Origin: CAWDMC01 sp963803295
GTDB taxonomy: Bacteria > Acidobacteriota > Terriglobia > UBA7540
Direction: 5' to 3'
DNA: 64,000 nt
NCBI GenBank assembly: GCA_963803295.1
Contig: CAWDMC010000023.1
Span: 1 to 64,000, forward strand
In this document: positions 7,923 through 17,351 of the stretch, piece by piece
Numbering within the stretch: position 1 is the first letter of the stretch
How the letters are laid out: each line of letters begins with the position of its first letter
Program-made: the position numbers and the translations under genes
Notes under the pieces: generated by a model
Databases searched by the model: none
Told to the model about the DNA's origin: nothing
The model's input: the letters and a program-made list of their open reading frames with translations, nothing else

Positions 7923-8386
7923 ATGGACCGTAGTCTCCAAAGTTGGTTCATGGTTCTGGTGGTGGTCACCACCCTATCAGTTGTGATGCAGCTCGGTATT
8001 CTCGTAGCTGTTGCTTACGGCCTGCGTTGGTTTCAAGGCAAAATCAAAGAGATCGAGGCCGTGGTACGTTCGCATGCGTCGATGGTCAGCGGCATTTCCA
8101 TCGACGTCCGCGAGACCGTGCGTAATGTCAAAAGCGTGACGAACAACGTCGCCGAGCTCAGCGAACGCATTAAGAGCACGGTAGATGAAACCGCGGGGTA
8201 TATGGGAGGCAACTTCGACGCGTTGACAGGGTAACTGGGGACCTTACCGCACGAATCGAGCGAATAAGCGATCACGTCGAGCATGGCGTCATGCGGCCCC
8301 TCCGCGAAATTCGGGCCATTTCGGCGGCCCTGCGTTCCGCACTCAGCGTCCTCTTTCGCCTCCGCAATGATACGGAAACCCGGTAG
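7923..8386 (+). pseudogene. Single-helix coiled-coil membrane protein (DUF948-like), frameshifted
   Basis: atg 7923 opens with a membrane helix (WFMVLVVVTTLSVVMQLGILVAVAYG), then a long helical region of heptads (…IEAVVRSHASMVSGISIDVRETVRNV…, …VAELSERIKSTVDETAG). The first frame stops at 8232-8234, but the next frame continues from about 8225 without a gap: DLTARIERISDHVEHGV, MRPLREIRAISAALRSAL, to tag 8384-8386. The continuation has the same helical style, so this is one gene with a single-base shift at about 8215-8232. It resembles DUF948-type proteins; role unknown. Confidence 0.6.
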
Positions 8387-8598
8387 ATACTAGGTGGTCT
8401 TGCAGCCATCCTTCACTGTTCATATTGCCTTGAACTCGTTCGGCTATTTTCGCGACTTTCCGGCTCGTGCTGCAACCCGGGCAATTTGCTAAAGCCAGAA
8501 GATCAGTCGTGGCGACTTTTGCCGTTTGGCATGCATGGGCGTGGGAAGCCCAAGCTCGATTTCGGCGGGATACCTATTCGGCTGATGGGAGTGGAGTC

Positions 8599-9702
8599 GT
8601 GCTCGGTCTTGATCGTCGCACTGCGAGTTACACCTGGACCGTAGTCTTTATTCTACTCTTGCTGAGAGTGGTTTATCTCCTTCGACAGACCCTGTTCATC
8701 TTCGTCGTGGCGCTGTTGTTGGCGTATCTGCTATGGCCCTTGGTGAAGGTCCTCGATCGGTGGTTGCCGGGACGGTCCAAAGCACTCGCTCTCGGCATCG
8801 TCTATCTGTCACTGATCGGATTGTTGATTGTCATTGGAATTGCCATTGGCTCCCGAGTCGTGCTAGAGGCCAACGCGCTAGCAACAAGGGTTCCTGAACT
8901 CATCTCGAGACTCGAACAACCGGCCGAAGTGATCGCCTTGCCATCCATCCAGACAGTCAAGGGTACCGTCGTCTCGACTCTACGGAAGCAGCTCATTGAT
9001 CATTCGCGGGACCTTCTCTCACTCTTGCCGAATGCGGCCTTGGGCGTTCTGTCGCATGCCGGAAGTCTTATGTTTCTCGTCCTGGTGCCGATCCTGAGCT
9101 TTTTCATCTTAAAAGATGGCCGGATGATCCGCAGCTCCGTATTGGGCATCCTGTCCGAGGGATCACGGCGGGACATGGTCAACGAAATCGCAGCCGACCT
9201 GCACTTACTCCTTGCACAATACATGCGAGCCTTGGTGCTGCTGGCAGCGGCGGTGTTCCTGGTCTATGGGGTGTTCTTCTCTCTCGTCGGCGTTCCTTAT
9301 GGGATCCTGCTCGCAGCCATCGCCTTTCCTCTTGAGTTCATTCCCATGGTGGGACCCCTAGCAGGATCGGTCATCATCTTGTTGGTTGCGGGACTGAGTG
9401 GCTTTCATCATCTGCTTTGGATCCTTCTCTTCCTGGTTGTGTTCCGTGTCTTCCAGGATTATGTCTTGTCGCCGCGCCTGCTCAGTGCAGGCATGGAACT
9501 GCACCCTTTGGTCGTCATCTTCGGAGTCCTCGCTGGCGGCTACATCGCAGGTATCGCCGGCAGTTTTCTGTCGGTACCGGTTTGGGCGACCCTGCGCATC
9601 GTCTATCGACAACTGCAGAAGATGCCGCTTGACTCCCGCCTCGGCAGTCCGGGGAACCGGAATCATTTGTACTCAAGCACTGAGCCGCCACCTGTAGGGT
9701 AG
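8599..9702 (+). CDS. AI-2E family transporter (PerM-like membrane protein)
   Basis: The frame is open from gtg 8467, but the family-like sequence begins at about residue 45 of that version (LGLDRRTASYTWTVVFILLL), so I prefer gtg 8599, which has ggag just upstream. Several membrane helices follow, including LFIFVVALLLAYLLWPLVKVL near the N-terminus. The family C-terminal core is present: LVPILSFFILKDG, FSLVGVPYGILLAAIAFPLE, IPMVGPLAGSVIILLVAG and LHPLVVIFGVLAGGYIAGI. AI-2E/PerM proteins are inner-membrane exporters of varied or unknown substrates; a role in autoinducer export here is not implied. Confidence 0.85.
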   Translation: MLGLDRRTASYTWTVVFILLLLRVVYLLRQTLFIFVVALLLAYLLWPLVKVLDRWLPGRSKALALGIVYLSLIGLLIVIGIAIGSRVVLEANALATRVPELISRLEQPAEVIALPSIQTVKGTVVSTLRKQLIDHSRDLLSLLPNAALGVLSHAGSLMFLVLVPILSFFILKDGRMIRSSVLGILSEGSRRDMVNEIAADLHLLLAQYMRALVLLAAAVFLVYGVFFSLVGVPYGILLAAIAFPLEFIPMVGPLAGSVIILLVAGLSGFHHLLWILLFLVVFRVFQDYVLSPRLLSAGMELHPLVVIFGVLAGGYIAGIAGSFLSVPVWATLRIVYRQLQKMPLDSRLGSPGNRNHLYSSTEPPPVG

Positions 9703-10039
9703 GCCTCAATGGTTTGGCAATAGGAGAAGTAGCCGATCGCGAGCAGGTCACTAAAGAAGCTCTTGTGCCATCTGGAGATGGACGCCGGTTGCGCGCCAAG
9801 GTTAGGGCGGACCATCGCTGTCCCGATGCCATGAGCGCGTGCCAGCAGCGGACGAGAAAGGGGATTTCCCTGCAAGTTACAGGACCGTGCCATCTTCTTG
9901 ATGTAAGATCAGCGGATATTCGAACTTGAGAAGACTCAGTGAAGGTAGCGGGATTGACACAATCCCCATAGAGTGAGGGCGGCTTGATCGTTGGACGTTG
10001 AGCCCAAGAGCCGTCTGTATTCTACCTGACTGCAATCGC
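9703..10039. other. Intergenic stretch, nothing recognised
   Basis: About 340 bases between the AI-2E transporter and the LysE-family gene. Short frames on both strands have no coding character that I trust. No operator or terminator recognised. Confidence 0.3.
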
Positions 10040-10723
10040 ATGACGTTGGTCTCCCATGTCCACGTACTTTCGGCTGCCTACCTCATGGGATTAGCGGCGG
10101 CCGCGCCGATGGGCCCAGTCAACATGCTGGCCATCAGCCGCGGCATGATCGGCGGCTGGCGCCGTACGCTCGCCTGCGGAATCGGCTCCATCGCCGGCGA
10201 CCTGACCCTCTTTTTCTTGGTCCTCCTCGGCGGCCACTATCTCCTCGCCGACTTGTCTAACCCGACTATCCAGACCGTCCTCGCGGCCATCGGCGTGATC
10301 GTCCTGCTGCCGCTGGGGCTCTACTTCCTCGTCCGCGCCGTCAAGGAGCCCTTGCGGGCCTACACCAGGGCTCGCAAGCGCTGGGACAAAGGTACCCTCC
10401 CAACGCATCTCGCCAGCGATGTCGCTGCCGGCGCCGCCCTGACCATCTTAAACCCCGGAACCATGTTTTACTGGCTCGGCGTCACCTCCAACTGGCTCCC
10501 GTTTGCCCATTCCATCTTAGGTTCCAAAGCCCCCGAGTGGGGAATCCTGATGGTCGCCGCCGGGCTGACGACCTGGTTCACCACACTGATCTTCGGGGTT
10601 CGCTTCATGCCCCACCGTATCGGCCCGACCTTCTTCCGCATCGTTAACGTCGCCTTCGGCCTCATCCTCCTCGGCTTCGCCACCTTCTGTATAATCGTCG
10701 TGTCCCGCCATCTCTTGCGCTGA
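10040..10723 (+). CDS. LysE family translocator, 227 aa
   Basis: Start taken at atg 10040 (MTLVSHVHVLSAAYLMGLAA); the frame is open from 9998 but the added residues are not family-like. The LysE/RhtB signature lies near the N-terminus: AAPMGPVNMLAISRGMIGGW, then GIGSIAGDLTLFFLVLLGG. About six membrane helices follow, with …LTILNPGTMFYWLGV… in the middle, the second family landmark (Asn-Pro in helix 4). These proteins export amino acids or small metabolites by proton antiport; substrate not predictable. The G+C-rich synonymous codon use (many ctc/gcc) is somewhat stronger than in neighbouring genes. Confidence 0.85.
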   Translation: MTLVSHVHVLSAAYLMGLAAAAPMGPVNMLAISRGMIGGWRRTLACGIGSIAGDLTLFFLVLLGGHYLLADLSNPTIQTVLAAIGVIVLLPLGLYFLVRAVKEPLRAYTRARKRWDKGTLPTHLASDVAAGAALTILNPGTMFYWLGVTSNWLPFAHSILGSKAPEWGILMVAAGLTTWFTTLIFGVRFMPHRIGPTFFRIVNVAFGLILLGFATFCIIVVSRHLLR

Positions 10724-10964
10724 GACGCATCGCTCTCGACAAGGTCACCTCGGGTTGTGCCCTCACCGAGAAGTTCGCTACGGATGCGCCGGGGACGATG
10801 TACAATTTGTCCGCGCGAGGCACTACCATAAAAAGCGAGCCCGTGCACAGTGACAACTGAGCCATCTCCCCAACCGAACTGCCAGTCATGAGTACGCAGG
10901 GAAGACCTTTTGACAAGACGGAGAAGTTGCCTGGTCTCAAATCCACGGTACCGGACAAACTTTG

Positions 10965-11660
10965 ATGCCACAAACACCACACATCGAGCGTCATTTTACG
11001 GGATCCGAAACAGTTCGTGACGTTGTGATTGGAATGGCAGATGGATTGACCGTTCCCTTCGCTCTAGCCGCAGGTCTGTCGGGCGCCATCAATACAACGA
11101 GTATCATCGTCACCGCGGGTTTGGCAGAAATCGCTGCGGGTTCGATCGCCATGGGACTGGGTGGTTATTTGGCCGCTAAGAGTGACGCAGAACACTACTT
11201 CAGCGAGATGATAAGAGAAGAATCGGAAGTCAGCGAGAAGCCCGACATTGAAACGGCTGAAGTTGCTGAAGTGTTCCAATCCTATGGTCTGACTGCCGAA
11301 GAAAGTAAGCCGATTGTGGACGCGCTTAAAAGGCAGCCAGAAGCCTGGGTTGATTTCATGATGCGATTTGAGCTGGGACTTGAGAAGCCCGATCCCAAGC
11401 GAGCGTTCATCAGTGCAGCAACGATTGCAGGAGCTTACATCGCCGGCGGCTTCATTCCGCTCGGTCCGTACATTGTTCTCTCGACGGCCAGCGCGGCGCT
11501 TAAAGTATCGATAGTCATTACTCTGATCACCCTGGCTGCTTTTGGTTATGTCAAAGGCCGATTTACGGGCGCGCCACCGCTCCGCAGTGCGATCCAAACT
11601 GCGCTGGTGGGTGGGCTAGCTGCAGCCGTGGCATTCATCATAGCGCGGGCAATTTCCTGA
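10965..11660 (+). CDS. VIT1/CCC1 family iron/manganese transporter, 231 aa
   Basis: atg 10965. The first helix region carries the family motif RDVVIGMADGLTVPFALAAG, followed by AEIAAGSIAMGLGGYLAAKS. A cytoplasmic helical segment of about 90 residues has acidic residues and EESK/YGLTAEE words (the metal-binding domain of VIT proteins), then three C-terminal helices (AYIAGGFIPLGPYIVL, VSIVITLITLAAFGYV, ALVGGLAAAVAFIIA). VIT proteins move Fe2+ or Mn2+ out of the cytosol. It lies 20 bp upstream of the MgtA-like ATPase, so the two are probably co-transcribed as a metal-homeostasis pair. Confidence 0.88.
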   Translation: MPQTPHIERHFTGSETVRDVVIGMADGLTVPFALAAGLSGAINTTSIIVTAGLAEIAAGSIAMGLGGYLAAKSDAEHYFSEMIREESEVSEKPDIETAEVAEVFQSYGLTAEESKPIVDALKRQPEAWVDFMMRFELGLEKPDPKRAFISAATIAGAYIAGGFIPLGPYIVLSTASAALKVSIVITLITLAAFGYVKGRFTGAPPLRSAIQTALVGGLAAAVAFIIARAIS

Positions 11661-11680
11661 CAGCCTACAGGAGCGACTGC

Positions 11681-14223
11681 ATGGGAAAACAGAGATCGCC
11701 TTTTGAGGGTTTCTGGGGGCGGCCGCTGAGCGACCTGCTCCAGCAATTGCAGGCAACTCCAGCGGGGCTGACTGCCGACGAGGCGAAGCGGCGATTGCGT
11801 CGGCATGGCCCAAACAGCCTGGTGCAGGCGTCGCGCTTCGCTACGCTGTTCAGTGTTTTCCGTCTCTTCGCCAATCCCTCGTTATCATCCTTCTTGTGGC
11901 CAGCGGCATATCCCTGGGACTGGGTGACGAGGTGGGCGGGTCGATCATCATCGCCATTGTTCTGCTCAGCGTACTGCTGAACTTCTTCATGGAATTTCAG
12001 GCCCGGCATGCGGTGGAGGAGATTCGCAAGCAGGTTGCCACAACCGCCGCCGTCCTGCGCGACGGACGAGAACAGGAACTGCCGATCGCAGAACTGGTCC
12101 CCGGAGATATCATCCACCTCAACGCTGGAGACCTTGTGCCGGCGGACGCCCGCCTACTGGAGGTCAAGGACCTGCACATGCGCGAATCGGCGCTCACGGG
12201 GGAGTCTCTGCCGGTCGAGAAGACGGCGGCTGATCTTCCCGCTGGGAAACACGGCGTCGCCGACGCGAGCAACAGTGTTTTCCTGGGCACGGCCGTGCAG
12301 ACGGGGATCGCTACCGCGATCATTGTCTCGACCGGGAGAGATACCTCCCTCGGCGAGATTGCCCAGCGGCTTGCGATGCGGCCGCCCGAGACCGAGTTCG
12401 GCCGTGGCATACGCCACTTCGGGATAATGATCACCTACGTGACGATGGCGCTCGTGCTTTTCGTCCTGTTGGTCAACCTCATTTTGCACCGTCCGGTATT
12501 GGAGTCTTTTCTTTTCTCCGTCGCGCTTGCGGTGGGGATGACACCTGAGCTGATGCCCATGATCATCACCGTCACCCTGGCCCAAGGCGCCAGGCGGATG
12601 ACCAGGAAGAAGGTTCTCGTCAAGCAACTTTCGGCCATTGAGGACTTTGGCAGCGTGGAGATCCTCTGCAGCGACAAGACGGGCACGCTTACCGAAGGGG
12701 AGATCGTGCTCGACCGGCATGTGGACGTCCAAGATAAGGAAGACGAGAACGTGCTGCGCCTCATCTACCTGAACAGTTACTTTCAAGCGGGTATCAAGAG
12801 CCCCCTTGATGATGCCATCCTGAAGTACAAGCGCCCCCACATTGTGGAGTATGTCAAGGTGGACGAGATTCCTTTCGACTTCAACCGCAAGCGACTCTCG
12901 GTGGTAGTGCGGCAGGGAGACGAGCACCTTCTCGTTACCAAGGGCGAGGCGGAAAGCATTTTTGCCATCTGCAAGATGGTGACTATCGATGGCTCCCCTC
13001 AGCCGTTCGACGACAGCCGGCGGGCCCAAGCAGCCGAGACCTTCCAGAAGCTGAGTTCCGACGGTTACCGCACTCTCGGGGTGGCCGTCCTGAAGGTGGA
13101 GGAGCAGGATGTCTACACCATGGCAGCTGAGCACGATATGACGCTGGCGGGGTTTGCGGCCTTCCTGGACCCTCCCAAGCAGGGAATTGCTCCCGTTCTG
13201 GAAGCTCTGAAGCAGAACGGGATCTCCGTGGTCATCATGACCGGCGACAACCAGTATGTGACCCAGAAGGTAGCACGTGACGTTGGCCTCAAAGCAGACC
13301 GCATTCTCACCGGTAACCAGGTCGACACGCTGGACGATGCCGCTCTGGCTGTCCAGGCTGAGAATGGCGCCATCTTCGCCCGGGTATCTCCCGAACAGAA
13401 AAATCGGGTGATCCTCGCTCTGAAGACACGTGGACACGTTGTCGGGTACATGGGCGACGGCATCAACGATGCTCCGTCGCTGCACACTGCGGATGTTGGC
13501 ATTTCCGTTGTGAATGGCGTCGATGTGGCCAAGGACGCTGCGAAGATCATACTCCTGGAGAAGGATCTTGCGGTCTTGAACGACGGGGTCGTCGAGGGGC
13601 GGCGCAGTTTCGCCAACATCATGAAGTACATCATCATGGGCACGAGCTCAAACTTCGGCAATATGTTCAGCATGGCCGCGGCCTCGCTCTTTCTGCCATT
13701 CCTCCCGATGCTCCCGACGCAAATACTGCTCAACAACTTTCTTTATGACGCTTCGCAGATCAGCATCCCCAGCGACGATGTTGATCCCGCCTTGCTGCAT
13801 CGGCCCAAGCGCTGGCAGATTGGGTTTATTCGCCAGTTCATGATGATCGTCGGTCCCATCAGCTCGATCTACGATTTCCTCACCTTCGGAGTACTGCTCT
13901 GGGTGTTCCACGCTTCCACGAACGCTCCGCTATTCCATACAGGATGGTTCGTGGAATCCCTGGCAACACAGACGCTCGTGGTGTTCGTGATCCGGACAGC
14001 AGGCAATCCTCTCAAGAGCCGCCCCAGCCTGCCGTTGCTGATCAGCGTTTTCGCTGTCGTCGCCGGCGCCGCTGTCCTCCCGTACACGCCACTCGGGAGC
14101 CTGCTGCGGTTTACCCCGCTGCCGATGTCGTTATTGGGTGCGATTGCTCTTCTTGCCGTGACCTACCTCTTCCTGGTTCAAGCTGTTAAGTCCTGGTTCT
14201 ACCGCCGACATGGCCTACTTTAA
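11681..14223 (+). pseudogene. mgtA: Magnesium-translocating P-type ATPase (MgtA type), single-base frameshift near the N-terminus
   Basis: atg 11681 (upstream caggag) opens the N-terminal cation-ATPase domain (…GLTADEAKRRLRRHGPNSL…FRLFANP). At about 11877 the frame must shift: adding one c (aatcccctcg) continues as LVIILLVASGISLGLGDEVG and runs open to 14223. The rest is a complete P3B ATPase: actuator TGES in ALTGESLPVEK, phosphorylation site CSDKTGTLTEGE, hinge GDGINDAPSL, and C-terminal helices. Without the shift a translation start at about 11896 would lose the first helix. The defect is one base in a ccc run, so sequencing error is as likely as true inactivation. MgtA imports Mg2+. Confidence 0.85.
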
Positions 14224-14435
14224 CTGAGGAAGCCCCCGTTCTAGCGATGTTCAAGCAATTCTGCAGCCTCTGCCTCGGCTGCCCTTGAGCACTGTCCCGT
14301 TCGATTGTGGTACGTCCCTGCCGGAACCGCCACCGCTCTCTCGGTGTAATCTCACCGGTCAGATTCTCAATCGCCTTTGGCAGCGCCAGGTAACCAGAGG
14401 TCCTTCAGATCGATTTGAGCCTTTGGTGTCTCATT

Positions 14436-14492
14436 TTGACCAACGTAATGAGCAAAACCGTACTGAAAGTCGAAAGCAAGACCAGCAACAAT
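14436..14492 (+). promoter_or_regulatory. Regulatory module C: TTGACCA-N6-TGAGCAA
   Basis: TTGACCA 14436-14442, TGAGCAA 14449-14455, -35-like CTGAAA at 14463-14468 (again 7 bp after the repeat), and AACAAT at 14487-14492 with an 18-bp spacer. The upstream extra half-site of modules A and B is missing. It lies 86 bp before the truncated csbD gene. The remaining 14224-14577 gap shows no gene. Confidence 0.5.
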
Positions 14493-14577
14493 CGGGAATA
14501 GAAAACTTGTGCGAGCACCCAAACCGAAAGGGGACTGGACCGCGACCCGACATTTACACCAAGACGAAGGAGCACCG

Positions 14578-14790
14578 ATGATGAAGCCCAGTACCATAGA
14601 TCAAGTGGAAGGCACGCTCCGCGAAGTGAAGGGCGCAATCAAGGAACCCGCCTTCAATCCTCCGGCCCGAAGGCCGGATACTACTCCAGCAGGCTCTATG
14701 CTCGACGCGCCGTGCATCGAGCTTCAATCTTCACCCGGCCCCGAGGCCGAGTACTACGTCAGCGGTTTCGATTTCACAGATCCGAAGTAA
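14578..14790 (+). pseudogene. CsbD family gene, truncated after about 24 codons
   Basis: atgatg at 14578 gives MMKPSTIDQVEGTLREVKGA-IKEP, clearly the CsbD N-terminus and close to copy 1 (3117). After IKEP the CsbD sequence (expected AGKL.N...LE.EG) is replaced by unrelated residues to the stop at 14788-14790. The replacement starts where a palindromic repeat cluster begins (about 14650). Hence a csbD copy cut by insertion or deletion at a repeat. It still sits behind regulatory module C. Confidence 0.75.
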
Positions 14791-14830
14791 GTTTCTATCC
14801 TCATCCGGCCCTAAGGGAGGGTGCTTGCGG
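14651..14830. repeat. REP-like palindromic repeat cluster
   Basis: Three related units spaced about 75 bp apart. The best is tccggcc-cgaa-ggccgga (14661-14678), a perfect 7-bp stem with a four-base loop, preceded by cttcaatcc. The second (about 14722-14752) has cttcaatctt followed by cggcc-ccga-ggccg. The third (about 14793-14815) keeps only tatcctcatccggccc. The arrangement resembles bacterial REP elements and replaces the 3' part of the csbD gene. Confidence 0.5.
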
Positions 14831-15033
14831 CGATCGTTTTTGAAGGGGAGTTGCCATTGCAAAACAAAGCTTCTTGGTCGGCGCCGCCCGCGTGTGAATG
14901 TTTTACCGGACGGTTCTTTCGGTCGAACAGAAAGGTTATCTCCCGACCAGTCAAGCTTTTCAAGGGGCTGGGATTTAGAAGTCAAAATCCCGACTAACTC
15001 AAACTGATTCCTAATCTGAGCGAAGGAGACATC

Positions 15034-15414
15034 ATGCCACAAACGAGAGACGCCAAAGGACGATGGATGCAGAGTGTTCTGGCGGCGGACACCCTTACAG
15101 GCGATAAGGTCGTGAACCGTCAAAAAGAGGATCTCGGAACAATCGAACATCTGATGATCGATGTGGAGAAGGGCCGAGTCGCTTACGCGGTTCTTTCGTT
15201 CGGGGGATTCCTGGGTATGGGTGATAAGTTGTTTGCCATCCCCTGGAGTTCCCTGGCGGTCGACACCGTTGAAAGACAGTTCATCCTGGACGTCGATAAA
15301 CAACTGCTCGAGCATGCTCCCGGTTTCGACAAGGCTCACTGGCCGGACATGGCTGACCACACTTGGGGTGCCAAAGTCTCCAGCTACTATGGCGCCAAGC
15401 CTTATTGGACCTAG
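15034..15414 (+). CDS. PRC-barrel domain protein (copy 1), 126 aa
   Basis: atg 15034 after gaaggag. The PRC barrel spans about residues 14-85: VLAADTLTGDKVVNRQKEDL, GTIEHLMIDVEKGRVAYAVL, SFGGFLGMGDKLFAIPWSSL. The C-terminal tail …APGFDKAHWPDMADHTWG… ending YYGAKPYWT is shared with the copy at 20807 on the other strand. PRC barrels are small beta domains used in photosynthetic centres, RimM and many stress proteins; this stand-alone type is often adjacent to CsbD genes. Cytoplasmic; partner unknown. Confidence 0.9.
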   Translation: MPQTRDAKGRWMQSVLAADTLTGDKVVNRQKEDLGTIEHLMIDVEKGRVAYAVLSFGGFLGMGDKLFAIPWSSLAVDTVERQFILDVDKQLLEHAPGFDKAHWPDMADHTWGAKVSSYYGAKPYWT

Positions 15415-16238
15415 AGGCGGGACTACGGCGGGGTTATTCCGCATGTAAGCACTAACTCCGCAGGCAGTCAAAGGCCGACTTGGAATCAAGCCCGACTTTT
15501 GGTTTATCAAATCGCAATTTCGTTGGGGCGGGTGGAGGAAGACCCCGCCCCCACCTACCGATTAGAAAAACTTCAATAGTAGGCATTGAGAGTTACGGGA
15601 CCGAAGTCGAAAACTCTGCCGGTCCACAACGTGAGGGTCACTGGCGCTATGACCCAAAGACCGCGACTATTCCCTGGAGGTCAAGAACCAAAAGGCCACC
15701 TCGTCGACGTAAGGGGGATAGACGAAGGTCGCTCGAGGAGCAGCACAGAATAGTTCTACAGACGTAAGGAGAGCTGTGGTGAGGAATCGGCCTGCAGCGG
15801 AGCTTGATCCGGAATTGGTTGAATGAAGTGAACGCCCGGTGCGGGCAGTATCGAAGGGCAGACCCGGGTCGCCCAGGCAGAAGGCTAGACTGACACATGT
15901 GAAAAATAAAGTCATCTGCGTGGTCAGTTTTGACCAGACACGTCAAGTTTTGCCTGTTAGAGTCTTGAATGACCCGGAGTTAAAAACGGACATTCCTGGT
16001 TGGACAGCTTGGACCCTAATCAAATCCAAGGTCAGTCCTTGGCTTGTTCTCTACCTTGACGGCATAAATTGGTTGGTATCAATCCTGCCGTGGCCTATAC
16101 GCAATGTTATGGATGTCCCGATTGTCTGCCAGGTCTTCGCTGCGAAACGCAGGACGGTAGAGCCACATGGAGATGGGGAGAGGGAAACGTACGAGCATCC
16201 AAACAATACCACACCTAAGGGGGAGGTAATAGAATAAC
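15415..16238. other. Long intergenic region before the PEP-CTERM gene
   Basis: About 820 bases. Frames on both strands (for example 15839-16237) have poor codon character and no family-like sequence. The notable element is a perfect palindrome TGGTCA-gttt-TGACCA at 15921-15936, related to the half-sites of the TTGACCA modules. Upstream of the next gene, ggggg at 16220-16224 followed by aggtaat is its probable ribosome-site region. Confidence 0.4.
15921..15936. promoter_or_regulatory. Palindrome TGGTCA-N4-TGACCA, related to the TTGACCA modules
   Basis: A perfect 6-bp inverted repeat with a 4-bp spacer. It shares the word cagttttgacca with module A (2066-2077). The downstream -35 position seen in the other modules is not conserved here, so it may be a weaker or differently used site of the same regulator. 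It is about 300 bp upstream of the PEP-CTERM gene. Confidence 0.35.
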
Positions 16239-16772
16239 ATGCTCAAACAGTGGTGCTTCGTAGCTGCAGTATCAGTCCTGTGTTTAGCGCCTAGCGCTTT
16301 TGCCAGTTCCTTCAGCATGGAACTCACGAGCTCAGGGTCAAATCTTATGGGAAATAGTCCGCAGGTACACGTTGGCACATACACGTCGACGATCGGTGCC
16401 AAAACTGGCGTTCAGGTCATAGCGGACAATTATGCTGACGATACGACTATCACCGCTCGGAACCATTACGGAAGCGGTACTAATCTGGCGAATCTTGCAA
16501 GTTCTGCGCCCACGCAACACTCGAACTGGTCACGATGGCCGTCGGGGAGTGAACCCGGTCTTTCGTTCGATCGATCGGGTGACTTAGATCGGATCAATCG
16601 GCCGTTTCCGAGGCTCCCTTCGTTAAAGGGTCCCTCGCCGGTGCGTGCCGTGCCGGAGCCGACATCCGCTATGCTGTTGGGTGTTGACTTACTGGCTCTC
16701 GCTCTCGTGGGAATGGTACTCCGCCGACGTCGAATGCGTCGCTACAAGCTGACTTCATTGAACTTCGCATGA
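16239..16772 (+). CDS. PEP-CTERM sorted exported protein, 177 aa
   Basis: Signal peptide (residues 1-22, WCFVAAVSVLCLAPSAFA). The middle is Ser/Asn/Thr-rich with no known domain. The C-terminus is a textbook PEP-CTERM tail: VPEPTSAMLLGVDLLALALV, then a basic end RRRRMRR. This tail is cut by exosortase (EpsH/XrtA family), which is usually encoded with EPS genes; no exosortase gene is in this window. The protein probably ends up on the cell surface or in the EPS matrix. The two mutase/glycosyltransferase genes downstream are on the opposite strand. Confidence 0.85.
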   Translation: MLKQWCFVAAVSVLCLAPSAFASSFSMELTSSGSNLMGNSPQVHVGTYTSTIGAKTGVQVIADNYADDTTITARNHYGSGTNLANLASSAPTQHSNWSRWPSGSEPGLSFDRSGDLDRINRPFPRLPSLKGPSPVRAVPEPTSAMLLGVDLLALALVGMVLRRRRMRRYKLTSLNFA

Positions 16773-16805
16773 GGCAAGCCTTACCCTAGCCGTACAACAC
16801 GCAAG

Positions 16806-16851
16806 GGCTCGGTGAAGGCAGTTTGGATCATCGTCCAAATTGGACCGAGCC
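16806..16851 (+). terminator. Two-level hairpin after the PEP-CTERM gene
   Basis: Outer stem ggctcggt (16806-16813) with accgagcc (16844-16851) and inner stem tttgga (16822-16827) with tccaaa (16834-16839), followed by ttta. It is 34 bp after the stop codon. It has terminator-like position and strength but only a short T-run. The rest of the 16773-17351 gap holds no gene, only short repeated words such as cctgcta at about 17168-17208. Confidence 0.5.
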
Positions 16852-17351
16852 TTTAGCGAGATCCTGGTTCTACCGACGACAAGGATTACTTCGATGAGAC
16901 TGGTTGTCCATTCCCACTAGTTGCGACTACTCACACAGACTCGCCCGGTCGTTGGATTGCTCGGATTAGCCTCAGCCGAAGCAGAGAATCGCGCTACTCA
17001 ACGGCCCCGACGCGGCAGGCAACAGCTCTGATATGGCGCTATTAAACGAGCGATCAGTGCGATTCCTGCCGTTTCAAACCTGGAAAAGGGCCCTCATAGA
17101 AAAGGGCTCAGCCCGCATCAATTCACCGAGTCAGAGCAAGACAAGCTGTGGAACCGGTGCCTGTCAGGCCTGCTAAAACTCGGTGCCAGGACCTGCTAGA
17201 GCCTGCTAGATACGTTGACCCGAGTTTCGTTGCCAATGCCCGAGGCAGCCCCGGCTACGCAACGCCCCTATCGTGGAGAACGCCCACGAGGCCATTATGA
17301 GTGTCAACGGGCCGCCCGTTGAGTCGAGGGCAATTGGGGGAGCGCCAGGCT

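Noticed and set aside
12154..13485. Long minus-strand frame (443 codons) inside the P-type ATPase
   Set aside because: Antisense shadow of a G+C-rich gene; the plus frame contains every ATPase motif.
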